In this document: positions 44,526-53,487 of the stretch, piece after piece | How the letters are laid out: the number at the start of each line of letters is the position of its first letter | Position numbering within the stretch: position 1 is the first letter of the stretch | DNA from: JAGOPY01 sp964619555 | GTDB taxonomy: Bacteria; Bacteroidota; Bacteroidia; Bacteroidales; JAGOPY01 | Direction: 5' to 3' | DNA length: 64,000 nucleotides | NCBI GenBank assembly: GCA_964619555.1 | Contig: CAZUDV010000018.1 | Coordinates: 6,482 to 70,481 of the forward strand | Notes under the pieces: model-generated | Database searches by the model: none | Seen by the model: the letters and a program-made list of their open reading frames with translations, nothing else | What the model was told of the DNA's origin: nothing | Translations under genes and position numbers: made by a program

Positions 44526-45768
44526 GTTATTGCCCTGGCTGTGGGCTGCCATCTGGTTCACGCTGTCCGTTTCACCGAGGGCCAATGTGTACAGCATGAT
44601 ACTTTTTACCTTAACCGCATTATTGCCGGCCTTAAGTTCGAAACCCATGCTCCGTCGACAGCAATTGATCCTGGCCGGCGGATTCCTGCTTTTCTTTGTT
44701 TGGACAGCTGCGGGGGTCTTTTATGATCCCGAAGCACCGCTGGTATGGAAAGGGTTAGAAAAGAAAAGCTCGCTCCTGGCCATTCCCGTGATCATTTTCC
44801 TGGCCGATAATACGGTGAAGGACCTCTCCAAGTGGGCGATCCGCGGATTCCTGGGTGGGCTGGCCTTTTCCGGGATTTCCCTGGTTGTCATGGCATTCTT
44901 CCATATGCTGGACGGGCGACCGATGCAGGAATACCTTTACCATGGCTTCACCCGTCCTGTGGCCCTCGGAGCCACTTACTACTCCTGTTACCTCTCCTCG
45001 GCTATCTTTTTTCTTCTGATCCGCCGGAGTGAGCCTTTCATCGAACGGTTCAAAATGCCGCTGACGTTTTTCTTCATGCTCCTTCTCCTGCTGGCGGCTT
45101 CCAAGCTGTTCATCATCCTTACCATCCCGGTGATCACCTGGTATGTATTGAAAAGATCTGCGTTAAAACAAAGCAAATTCCGCTGGCTGACCCCGCTAAT
45201 TTTGTTTTTACTCCTGCTCGGTGCATCGGTTCCCTTCCTTTCCAGGATATCCGAATTGAAGAATACGGACCTCAAGGTAGTATTTCAGCAGGAATACCGC
45301 TATGACACTCCTCTCAACGGCCTGACTTTCAGGATGGTTCTCTGGAGGTTCGCCGGAGAAATCCTGACGGAAGAAAAAGCCTGGCTGACCGGCACGGGCA
45401 TCGGCAGCAGGCAACAGGTGCTTAATGAACGGTACAAGGCCAGTGGAATCTACACCGGGAACCCGGACCTGGGCGATACGGGTTATCTGGGTTACAATTT
45501 CCACAACCAATATCTCGAAACCCTCGTCGGGAGCGGAATCCCGGGATTACTCCTCCTGCTTTCCATAATATTGTTCATTTTTTTTGCTGACAGAAACAAA
45601 CATTTTTTCCCTTTGTCGGTTTATGTATTGCTAGTAATGTTTTTATTCACGGAATCGATGCTGGAACGTCAAGCCGGAATCGTTTTCTTCTCCCTGGTCT
45701 GGACCATGGGCGTTATATCCGGAAGCAATCATAAACATAATGGAAACCTCATCGACCATAACCCTTAG
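44503..45768 (+). CDS. O-antigen ligase/polymerase-like membrane protein
   Basis: The 421-residue product has about 10-12 membrane helices. In the periplasmic loop it shows the Wzy_C/WaaL-type region TGTGIGSRQQVLNERY and YNFHNQYLETLVGSGIPGLLLLLS, the H-x3-L-E-x3-G-x2-G pattern typical of O-antigen ligases. The ATG at 44503 is chosen; a longer open frame upstream to 44161 is a shadow of the glycosyltransferase gene. This is the second such protein in the locus and the better ligase candidate of the two. Confidence 0.85.
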   Translation: MKRRILDRLLPWLWAAIWFTLSVSPRANVYSMILFTLTALLPALSSKPMLRRQQLILAGGFLLFFVWTAAGVFYDPEAPLVWKGLEKKSSLLAIPVIIFLADNTVKDLSKWAIRGFLGGLAFSGISLVVMAFFHMLDGRPMQEYLYHGFTRPVALGATYYSCYLSSAIFFLLIRRSEPFIERFKMPLTFFFMLLLLLAASKLFIILTIPVITWYVLKRSALKQSKFRWLTPLILFLLLLGASVPFLSRISELKNTDLKVVFQQEYRYDTPLNGLTFRMVLWRFAGEILTEEKAWLTGTGIGSRQQVLNERYKASGIYTGNPDLGDTGYLGYNFHNQYLETLVGSGIPGLLLLLSIILFIFFADRNKHFFPLSVYVLLVMFLFTESMLERQAGIVFFSLVWTMGVISGSNHKHNGNLIDHNP

Positions 45769-46441
45769 CCCAATTCCCTGGCACGAAACCATCGCCGCCA
45801 GTCAAGTCGCTGTTCGTCACCGGCCATTGGAAAATTTTCGTCTTGATACATTATCCAACCGTTTGATCAAGAGGATGATGGACATCACGCTCGGATCCTT
45901 TCTCAGCCTTATCATTCTGACCTGGATCATTCCGGTTATGGCTGTCATCATCAAACTGGATTCGAGGGGACCGGTGTTCTTCATCCAAAAACGTACCGGC
46001 ATCCGCAAGAAAAGTTTTCTTTGCCTGAAATTCAGGTCAATGGTTGTGAATGACCACGCGAACCGGTTAGAAGTCCAGGTCAACGATCGCCGGATTACGA
46101 GAGTGGGCCGTTTTATCCGGAAATACCACATCGATGAGCTTCCGCAGCTGCTCAATGTGGTGAAGGGGGATATGAGCCTGGTGGGGCCGAGGCCTTACAT
46201 GCTCCGGCACACTGCCATCTATTCGAGGCTGGTGGAGCATTACCACGACCGGCACAGGGTAAAGCCGGGTATCGCAGGACTGGCTCAGATGCGAGGGTAC
46301 CACGGCACCATCAACTGTTGGGATGATCTTTCCAAACGATGCGCATCCGATTTTGAATACATTGAGAAATGGTCCTTGTTCGGGGACCTGCATATATTCT
46401 TCGGCACGATTCTTAAAATCACCAAAAACCTTTTTCTTTAA
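45740..46441 (+). CDS. Initiating sugar-phosphate transferase (PglC/WcaJ catalytic type)
   Basis: Polyprenyl-phosphate sugar-1-phosphate transferase. The 233-residue form has only the catalytic domain with one reentrant hydrophobic segment (LGSFLSLIILTWIIPVMAVII, about 50-70). Conserved pieces are DSRGPVFFIQKRTG, LCLKFRSM, YHIDELPQLLNVVKGDMSLVGPRPYM and VKPGIAGLAQMRGY. The DE dyad in IDELPQ is catalytic. The multispan N-terminal domain of full-length WbaP is absent. It overlaps the ligase-like gene by 29 bases and the next gene by one base. Confidence 0.93.
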   Translation: METSSTITLSPIPWHETIAASQVAVRHRPLENFRLDTLSNRLIKRMMDITLGSFLSLIILTWIIPVMAVIIKLDSRGPVFFIQKRTGIRKKSFLCLKFRSMVVNDHANRLEVQVNDRRITRVGRFIRKYHIDELPQLLNVVKGDMSLVGPRPYMLRHTAIYSRLVEHYHDRHRVKPGIAGLAQMRGYHGTINCWDDLSKRCASDFEYIEKWSLFGDLHIFFGTILKITKNLFL

Positions 46442-47352
46442 TGGGTACTGATTTGTCGGTACTGAGAGATGGCTGCCTGTTGACCTTGAATTACTTTGGG
46501 ATCTTCAGGCATCCGCTGACACCGGAGGAAATCCACAGGTTCAACCGGGTTAGTGCTTCTCCCGTGGAAGTACAGCAAGCATTGGATGAATTGGAGGTAG
46601 AAGGGAAAGTATTTCGCTCCGGGCGGTTCTATATGGCAGAAGAACAGAAAGAATGGATCACCGAGCGGTTGAATAGTAACGGAAGGGCTGCCAGGCTCCT
46701 TGATAAAGTTGGCCGGTATGCCTCTTTGATCGCCGCGTGTCCGTTTGTCAGGGGAATTGCTATCAGCGGGTCGCTTTCAAAACACGTGGCCGGAGAAAAG
46801 GCAGACATCGATTATTTCATCATCACTGCCGCCGACAGGCTCTGGATCACGCGTTCGCTGCTGCATATCTTTAAAAAACTCACCTTCCTGACAGGGCACC
46901 AGCACTTCTTTTGCATGAATTATTTCATCGATACGCGTTCCCTTGAGATCTCCCATCAAAACCTTTACACGGCGATTGAAACTGTCACTCTGCTGCCTGT
47001 ATATAATCACGAGATGCTGGAAAATTTCTTTGCTTCAAATGAATGGGTCAGGGAATACTTACCTAACTGCGAAGCCCGGGCGACGGGGAAATACTTGATA
47101 CGTAGCCGAAAATATTTTCCGAAGACGATGGCAGAAAAAATAATCGGATTTTTATTCCCCGAGCGGCTCAACAAGGCCCTGATGGAACTAACCGACCGGA
47201 AATGGAGGCGTAAATGGGAACGGCGGGGGTACCCGGAAACAGATTATGACAGGGCATTCCTTACCGATCTGCATATTTCCAAGAACCATCCGGTTGATTA
47301 TGAAAAAAAGGTCATGTCGAGAATAGTAGAATTTCAACACATCATTGTCTGA
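46441..47352 (+). CDS. Nucleotidyltransferase-fold protein in polysaccharide locus
   Basis: A 303-residue protein with an N-terminal winged-helix-like part (LTLNYFGIFRHPLTPEEIHRFNRV, LDELEVEGKVFRSGRFYMA). A nucleotidyltransferase-fold segment follows, GIAISGSLSKHVAGEKADIDYFIIT, which has the G-S...D-x-D metal site of the pol-beta superfamily. The C-terminal half is helical. Genes of this type are sometimes seen in Bacteroidota glycan loci, but the substrate is unknown. A regulatory or adenylylating role is possible. Confidence 0.75.
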   Translation: MGTDLSVLRDGCLLTLNYFGIFRHPLTPEEIHRFNRVSASPVEVQQALDELEVEGKVFRSGRFYMAEEQKEWITERLNSNGRAARLLDKVGRYASLIAACPFVRGIAISGSLSKHVAGEKADIDYFIITAADRLWITRSLLHIFKKLTFLTGHQHFFCMNYFIDTRSLEISHQNLYTAIETVTLLPVYNHEMLENFFASNEWVREYLPNCEARATGKYLIRSRKYFPKTMAEKIIGFLFPERLNKALMELTDRKWRRKWERRGYPETDYDRAFLTDLHISKNHPVDYEKKVMSRIVEFQHIIV

Positions 47353-47356
47353 CCGG

Positions 47357-48265
47357 ATGAATCGGGCCCTTGTCATAGGAGGATCAGGGTTTTTGGGCAG
47401 CCATGTCATGAGGGAAATGGTGTCGATGGACTGCGAGGTATATGCCATGGAGCACCATACCCCGCTTCAGGCAGAAGAAAATGTCCGGTTGATCAAAGGG
47501 GGAATCGGGGACATTTCGGCTCAGTTCATCCGGGATTTGAATCCGGACATTATTTTTCACTGTGCACGGCCGAAATTCCCTTTCCTGAGGAAGACGGGGC
47601 GAAAACTGGCATCCCTGCAGGCCGCCCGTCTCAACCGGAGACTGGTTCGCGCCCTTTGCACTTCGGGCCGGCCGGTAAAGCTGGCATTCGCTTCCGGGAG
47701 CCTGTGGTACGGCCATTCGGAATTCCCGGCAGATGAGCGGTCACCGGGCCGGCCGGCCAGCTTTGCAAGGCAATATCACCGTGGGGAAAGACCCATCCTG
47801 GAAGCTTCGGAAAGAGGCAGCGTGAATGTTACGGTCTTCCGGTTTCCATGGCTGCTTGGCCCGGGGTCATGGTTCGAATGGTTTTATATCCGGACGATGG
47901 AGCGGTTTGGCGCCGTACCGCTCTTCGGCAGCGGTAATAACCTTATGGAAGTGATCGACGCCAGGGATGCAGCCCGCCTTGCCGCCCGGATCGCATTGGA
48001 TCTCAATAGCCCGGGGACCTTGAACATCAGGTCGTCCCGTCCTGTAACACAGATGGAACTGGCATCCGTTGTATCTCAAATTTCAGGACTGCCGGTGAAG
48101 GATTACCGGGAAATTTTCACCAGGCTGCCGGAATCGGAAGTGGTGGAAGCCTTTACTTCCAGCATTGTCCTGGATACCATCCACCCCCGTTTTTTCGAAG
48201 GATTTCCTTACACCAGCCTCGAAGATTCGGTCAGAAAGATCCTGGAAGATTATCAGGTCGCCTGA
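47357..48265 (+). CDS. NAD-dependent epimerase/dehydratase-like protein (extended SDR)
   Basis: The product starts with the Rossmann motif VIGGSGFLGSHV and has NPDIIFHCARP, FASGSLWYGHSE and VIDARDAARLAARIALDL, so it is an extended short-chain dehydrogenase. The canonical catalytic YxxxK is not obvious: the expected site reads YHRGE, with Glu in place of Lys. It may be a non-catalytic or divergent member. The start is ATG 47357 (a TTG at 47345 would overlap the upstream gene). It is convergent with the methyltransferase gene, overlapping 13 bases. Confidence 0.84.
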   Translation: MNRALVIGGSGFLGSHVMREMVSMDCEVYAMEHHTPLQAEENVRLIKGGIGDISAQFIRDLNPDIIFHCARPKFPFLRKTGRKLASLQAARLNRRLVRALCTSGRPVKLAFASGSLWYGHSEFPADERSPGRPASFARQYHRGERPILEASERGSVNVTVFRFPWLLGPGSWFEWFYIRTMERFGAVPLFGSGNNLMEVIDARDAARLAARIALDLNSPGTLNIRSSRPVTQMELASVVSQISGLPVKDYREIFTRLPESEVVEAFTSSIVLDTIHPRFFEGFPYTSLEDSVRKILEDYQVA

Positions 48266-49071
48266 GGTTTCCTGAAAACGAAGAGAAGGTATTCGCCTTT
48301 AGACCAGAGAAAAGTATTTTGCAGGGATTCGTCCTTTCTCCACAACCGGTCCGTTTCGGGCAGGTTCTTTAGCCATTTTTTATAATTATACCAGGCGGGA
48401 TAGAAAATACTGTAGCCTTTTTTTTCAACCAGGTTCAGTTCCCGGAAAGCCTTTTTGATCTGCCCGGGGCTGTAACACCGGGAAGGCAGGTGCCGGTCGA
48501 TGGAGTATCCCCCCCAGTCTTTTTTCAGCCTGGCAAAAGCAATACTGAATCTCAGTTTCAGGATCTGCACGACCATTTCGCGCCAGTACCACTTGTTGAC
48601 AAAGGTGAGGACAGCGTGGCCTCCGGGCCTTAATAGCCGGCTGATGTATCCGGCCGCTACAGGCAGGTTGGCCGCCGTATTCAGGGCGCCAAAGTATACG
48701 AATACCAGGTCGAATGATTCCGGGCCAAACTGCTGAAGCAACTGCCTTTCGTCAGCCTTGAAAGCTTCGGCATTGGTGAGACCCAGGGAAATGATCCGTT
48801 TCTTCGCCAGGCGGACCATATTTTCAGAGATATCTGTTCCGATGATCTTCCTGTCGGGGTACCTGCCGGCGAACCAGGCCACGTCAAAGCCCGGTCCGCA
48901 GCCGATCTCAAGGGCAGTCTTAAAATCGTACCGCGCTGTGACCATGCGAAAATCCTCGCGTATCCTGGTCAGCAAGGGATTCACCTCCGCCCGCGCCTCG
49001 AAATTCATGTCAGCGTCTTTGTCGTAATAATCCGAAACGGATTGATAAAATGAATCAGATGGATTGTTCAT
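48253..49071 (-). CDS. Class I SAM-dependent methyltransferase
   Basis: The 272-residue product has motif I ALEIGCGPGFDVAWFAGRYPDRKIIGTDIS, then LVFVYFGALNTAANLP and LLRPGGHAVLTFVNKWYW. This matches methyltransferase domains 11/25. Substrate is unknown; its position at the edge of the polysaccharide locus suggests glycan or lipid carrier methylation, but it is on the opposite strand, overlapping the epimerase end. Confidence 0.88.
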   Translation of the reverse strand: MNNPSDSFYQSVSDYYDKDADMNFEARAEVNPLLTRIREDFRMVTARYDFKTALEIGCGPGFDVAWFAGRYPDRKIIGTDISENMVRLAKKRIISLGLTNAEAFKADERQLLQQFGPESFDLVFVYFGALNTAANLPVAAGYISRLLRPGGHAVLTFVNKWYWREMVVQILKLRFSIAFARLKKDWGGYSIDRHLPSRCYSPGQIKKAFRELNLVEKKGYSIFYPAWYNYKKWLKNLPETDRLWRKDESLQNTFLWSKGEYLLFVFRKPQAT

Positions 49072-49153
49072 ATTACAAAAATAACGATCGCATCGGTTTG
49101 AAAAGATGATCTGTTCAATTCCCGGGAAAGAAATTCTAAAAAAAGAGACCGGT

Positions 49154-49161
49154 TATATTTG
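49154..49161 (+). promoter_or_regulatory. -7 box upstream of S9 peptidase
   Basis: TATATTTG matches TAnnTTTG, about 127 bases before the peptidase ATG at 49288, implying a long leader or another promoter. Confidence 0.35.
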
Positions 49162-49287
49162 TAAACGTCGCATTGGCAATGCGATTGATTTCAATTACCA
49201 TTATCCCTATACCCGTTGTTTTCATTATTCATAACCGGTCGGGTGGAAAGTAAATTCATTATATTTACCATTAATAAACTGCATCCA

Positions 49288-51513
49288 ATGAACGCAAGAA
49301 CTTTCAGTAACACAAGAATTACAAGATCCCTCGCACTGGCCCTCCTTTTATTGCTGGCAGTCATTCAGCTCGGTCTAACCGCTCAAACCCGCGGGATCAG
49401 GTGGGCAAAGGAAGGTGATTCCTATTACCGGGTGGAAAAAGGGGAGATCTTCCGGTATTCGCTTCCCGCCAATGAGGCAGAAATCATCATCTCCAAAGCT
49501 CAACTGACTCCCGGGGGCAGCAATGAAGCGCTTAAGATCAGTTATTACGCCTTTTCCCACGACCAGCAGAAAGTGCTCCTATTCACCAATACCAGTCGGG
49601 TCTGGAGACTCAATACAAGGGGAGATTACTGGGTGGTTGACCGGCATGACAGTACGCTAAAGCAGCTTGGTAAAACCCTGCCTCCTTCCTCTCTAATGTT
49701 TGCCAAGTTTTCACCCGACGGCCGGTCTGTGGCTTATGTAAGCGGTAACAATATTTATGTGGAGGATCTGGGTACCTCTGAAATAAAAGCATTGACGACG
49801 AATGGCACGGTTACCCTGATCAACGGCACCTTCGACTGGGCCTATGAAGAGGAATTCTTCTGCCGCGACGGTTTCAGATGGAGCCCCGACAGCCGATCCA
49901 TCGCCTACTGGCAGATCGATGCAGCCAAAATTAAAAAGTTCTATCTCATCAATAATACCGACTCGATCTATTCAACGGTCACTCCCATCGAATATCCCAA
50001 GGTGGGACAGGATCCTTCCGCCTGTCGTATTGGTGTCGTGGATCTGGGTACCGGCCTGACGACCTGGATGCGCCTCCCCGGCGATTCAGTTCAGCATTAT
50101 ATCGTTCGCATGGAATTTATCCCTTCGTCCGGCAAACTGGCTGTGGAACAGTTGAACAGGAAGCAGAACCACAGCAGGTTGTTCATAGCAGATCCGGCCA
50201 CCGGGGAAGCCCACCTCTTCCATGAAGAAACCGACGAAGCCTGGATCGAGGTCTTCCAGTCGGGCAATCCTTATACCATTGATTTCACCAACGATTTCAC
50301 CTGGGTGAACGACGGCAGGAGCATTCTCAGGGCCTCCGAGAAAGACGGCTGGAGGCATCTATATGAAGTTTACCTCGATGGCCAGCCCGAAAGATTGATC
50401 ACCAAAGGAAAGTACGATGTCATCGACGTGAAGTACGTCGATTCGGCTGACGGTAAGGTCTATTTTATGGCTTCGCCCGAAAATGCCACTCAGAAATACC
50501 TTTTCAGCATTAAACTCGACGGTTCGGGGAAACCGGAACTGCTCAGCCCGAAAGTGCTGCAAGGGACACACGATTATTCCTTTTCAGGAAGCGGACGATA
50601 TGCCCTGCATGCTTTTTCCAATCATTATACCAAGCCTGCAAGGGAATTCATAACCATCCCGGAACATAAACCATTGTTCCCGAATGAGGACATCATTGCA
50701 CACCTCGATTCGCTTCAGGTAAGCACTTCCACGGAATTTTTCACGATCAAAACAAGGGACAATGTGGAGATGGACGGCTGGATGGTCAAACCGAAGGATT
50801 TTGACCCGGCCAGAAAATACCCGGTGGTGTTTTATGTGTATACGGAGCCGGCCAGCACAACCGTGTCGGATGTCTTTGGCGTTAGCGGCAACGGATTATA
50901 CGGCGGAAACATGGCCGAGGACGGATATATTTATATCTCCGTGGATAACCGGGGGACTCCTTCTCCCAAAGGCAGGGAATGGCGGAAATGCATTTACCGT
51001 CAGGTTGGCAGGCTGAATATTGCCGACCAGGCCGCAGCGGCTGAAGAGATATTGAAGTGGGACTTCGTGGATCCGGAAAGAGTGGCGGTCTGGGGATGGA
51101 GCGGAGGAGGGTCGGCCACGTTGAATCTCATGTTCCAGTACCCGGAGATTTACAAGACAGGTATTGCCATAGCAGCGGTAGCCAACCAACTCACCTACGA
51201 CAACATCTACCAGGAACGTTACATGGGATTGCCCCAGGAGAACGAGGAGGATTTTATTAAAGGCTCTCCTGTCACTTACGCGGAGAAGTTGAAAGGCAAC
51301 TTGCTCATAATCCATGGCACCGGCGATGACAACGTCCATTACCAGAATGCCGAGCTGCTGCTCAACGAACTCATCAGGCACAACAAGCAGTTCCGTTTCA
51401 TGCCTTATCCCAACCGCACGCACGGCATCTACGAAGGCGAGGGTACGCTGAACCACCTGGCCACGCTGTATACGGAATTCCTGAAAGAACATTGCCCGCC
51501 GGGAGGGAGATAG
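49288..51513 (+). CDS. S9 family peptidase, dipeptidyl-peptidase IV type
   Basis: Secreted or periplasmic prolyl peptidase of 741 residues. There is a signal peptide (LALALLLLLAVIQLGLTAQ), then a DPPIV-type beta-propeller (about 40-490) with the double-Glu motif region WAYEEEFFCRDGFRWSPDS, then the alpha/beta hydrolase. The catalytic Ser lies in VAVWGWSGGGSATLN, the Asp in IHGTGDDNVHYQN and the His in PNRTHGIYEGEG, matching the DPPIV order. The ATG at 49288 is preferred because it opens the signal peptide; the frame is open from 49216. Typical role is peptide scavenging with X-Pro cleavage. Confidence 0.94.
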   Translation: MNARTFSNTRITRSLALALLLLLAVIQLGLTAQTRGIRWAKEGDSYYRVEKGEIFRYSLPANEAEIIISKAQLTPGGSNEALKISYYAFSHDQQKVLLFTNTSRVWRLNTRGDYWVVDRHDSTLKQLGKTLPPSSLMFAKFSPDGRSVAYVSGNNIYVEDLGTSEIKALTTNGTVTLINGTFDWAYEEEFFCRDGFRWSPDSRSIAYWQIDAAKIKKFYLINNTDSIYSTVTPIEYPKVGQDPSACRIGVVDLGTGLTTWMRLPGDSVQHYIVRMEFIPSSGKLAVEQLNRKQNHSRLFIADPATGEAHLFHEETDEAWIEVFQSGNPYTIDFTNDFTWVNDGRSILRASEKDGWRHLYEVYLDGQPERLITKGKYDVIDVKYVDSADGKVYFMASPENATQKYLFSIKLDGSGKPELLSPKVLQGTHDYSFSGSGRYALHAFSNHYTKPAREFITIPEHKPLFPNEDIIAHLDSLQVSTSTEFFTIKTRDNVEMDGWMVKPKDFDPARKYPVVFYVYTEPASTTVSDVFGVSGNGLYGGNMAEDGYIYISVDNRGTPSPKGREWRKCIYRQVGRLNIADQAAAAEEILKWDFVDPERVAVWGWSGGGSATLNLMFQYPEIYKTGIAIAAVANQLTYDNIYQERYMGLPQENEEDFIKGSPVTYAEKLKGNLLIIHGTGDDNVHYQNAELLLNELIRHNKQFRFMPYPNRTHGIYEGEGTLNHLATLYTEFLKEHCPPGGR

Positions 51514-51575
51514 AGAATGTGTTGATTATCAGCAAAAAGTAGAATAGTGAAGGTATAATTTTAATTATGGCCTGA

Positions 51576-52841
51576 ATGAAATTGTCAATACTTCGATTAG
51601 TCTTTGTTTTCATTCTGATCAGCCCTGCCGCATTTTCCCAAAAAGAGCTGGGGGCTATGGCAAGGAGGAACAATCTTTGGGGACTCATTGATCAAAATGG
51701 GAATGAAATTATTCCACATCAATATGATATATTTTCTTTCCCGGGAGCAGAGTGGTTGCCTTACAACAATGAATCCAAGTCATTGATCTTTTATCCACGT
51801 GATCGAATGGTGAAAACCAGGAAAGGAAATAAATACGGTTTTTATGACTTAACCAATAATTTTGAGATCCCTCACCAATTTCAGGAAGCAATGGATTTTA
51901 AAGATGACTTTTCGATTGTTTATCTTGGATTTGATTATGGAATTATAAATCGAAAAGGAGAGTTATTGTTTGAGCCTACTTCCAGGGAATTGATTGACTT
52001 CAGCTACGGCAGAATATTGTTTAAAAAGGGGAATAAGCATGGGTACATGGATTTTAACGGTAATATCTGCATTGAGCCTGTATTCAATAAAGCTGAAATA
52101 TTCACCGAAGGAGTTGCCTGTGTCAGACAGGGTAACCGATACGGCTATATTGATCTGAATGGGGATTGGTTCATAGAACCTGCATACAGCCATGCAAGCT
52201 CATTCCTTCAAGGATTTGCGATTGTCCAGAACGATAATTTAAATTGGGGGGTCATCAATCTTGAAGGAGAATATGTCATTCCTCCGGATTACGAAAAAAT
52301 AACGGTCCAGAATGAAGGGTATTTTCGGGTTAAAACGAATGGGCATTGGGGGTTCGTTGATACGACGGGTTACGCAAAAATAAATTGCATCTTCAATGAA
52401 GTCAGAGATTTTGCCAATGGAATTGCCATAGTAAGCCTGGATGGGTTAAAGTGGAGTGCTATAAATGATAGAGGGCAATTCTTATTGGATGATAAGTTCG
52501 AAAAGCTCAATGATTGTCATGACGGCATTATCTTAATTACGGAAAATCAACTGAAGTATTACATTAAAATCGATGGTACAAGGCTTAATCAAAAACCATT
52601 TGTTAAAGCTTACGATTTCTCGGAAGGTCTTGCAAGAGTGGCAATAAAAGATAAAATAGGATTTATTGATACTTCAGGAGAAATGGTGATTCAACCGGTT
52701 TTTGATAATGCCTATGATTTTAAAGAAGGTTTGTGCAGGGCAAGAAAAGATGAAAGGTGGGGATATATTGATAAAAAAGGTGATTTTTTAATCAAACCGG
52801 TTTTTGATAATGTTTCAGATTTTTTTCTGCTAAATGAATGA
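51576..52841 (+). CDS. WG repeat-containing secreted protein
   Basis: The 421-residue product has a signal peptide (LSILRLVFVFILISPAAFSQ) and about nine WG-type repeats with the pattern WGYIDxxGxxxIxPxFDxAxxFxEGLAxV. Examples are RYGYIDLNGDWFIEPAYSHA and WGYIDKKGDFLIKPVFDNV. Such repeats form small beta-sheet ligand-binding surfaces; the role is unknown. Codon use is visibly more AT-rich than neighbours, suggesting later acquisition or relaxed selection. Confidence 0.9.
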   Translation: MKLSILRLVFVFILISPAAFSQKELGAMARRNNLWGLIDQNGNEIIPHQYDIFSFPGAEWLPYNNESKSLIFYPRDRMVKTRKGNKYGFYDLTNNFEIPHQFQEAMDFKDDFSIVYLGFDYGIINRKGELLFEPTSRELIDFSYGRILFKKGNKHGYMDFNGNICIEPVFNKAEIFTEGVACVRQGNRYGYIDLNGDWFIEPAYSHASSFLQGFAIVQNDNLNWGVINLEGEYVIPPDYEKITVQNEGYFRVKTNGHWGFVDTTGYAKINCIFNEVRDFANGIAIVSLDGLKWSAINDRGQFLLDDKFEKLNDCHDGIILITENQLKYYIKIDGTRLNQKPFVKAYDFSEGLARVAIKDKIGFIDTSGEMVIQPVFDNAYDFKEGLCRARKDERWGYIDKKGDFLIKPVFDNVSDFFLLNE

Positions 52842-53487
52842 AAATAAACATTTCTGAAATTTATCACAGTAGATTCTGCCGGACACAACTGATGAATTCA
52901 CCCTTTCCCTCCATACCCACTTGATCTTCCGGTAATGATAAGTTTTGCTTGTTTCCATTAAGGTCTGTTATAACCGGCAAACACGGTCATTATGTACGGG
53001 GTTTGAAGTATATACCGGTGGTCAGACCGTGTATTGGCAAAGACACCGTCCGCCCAGAAAGAAAAAATCGCGCAGATTGTTAGGATTATAAGTGTTTCCA
53101 ATGGTTTGGTTTTTAGAAGAAATTTATTTTATCGATGTATAATCATATGCTGATTTGGCTTTTATGGATTACAGGTCATTCTATAAAGTTCTGAGTAGAA
53201 TTGCCCGACAAAAAAGTGTGACAATCAACAAAACAACATTACTCTTGAGAATACAAACAAATAAATAAGCAGGAAATCAATATATTAGATGTTCTTAGAC
53301 TATCCTCAATCTGCAGCGCAAGTTCCGACACAATCCTTGTCAGAAGCTGATTTACCCAGTTGCGTTTGTGGAAAGGGCTATTTTCAATAGAAAACAGGGT
53401 GACTTTTTGAAAACATTTCCTGACTGTTTGTAAAACTAAGTTATAACTTTACGGGCTTATTTTCCAAACCATAAAAAATAATTAATC
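52842..53487. other. Non-coding AT-rich gap with an inverted repeat
   Basis: No credible gene is visible in this 646-bp stretch. It holds an 8-bp inverted repeat ACACGGTC (52981-52988) / GACCGTGT (53025-53032) and a 34-codon open frame at 53164 with no support. A weak -7-like TAACTTTA at 53444 precedes the next gene. Confidence 0.5.

Noticed and set aside
53164..53268. 34-codon open frame in the 52.8-53.5 kb gap
   Set aside because: No ribosome binding site, no recognisable motif and AT-rich composition; treated as chance.
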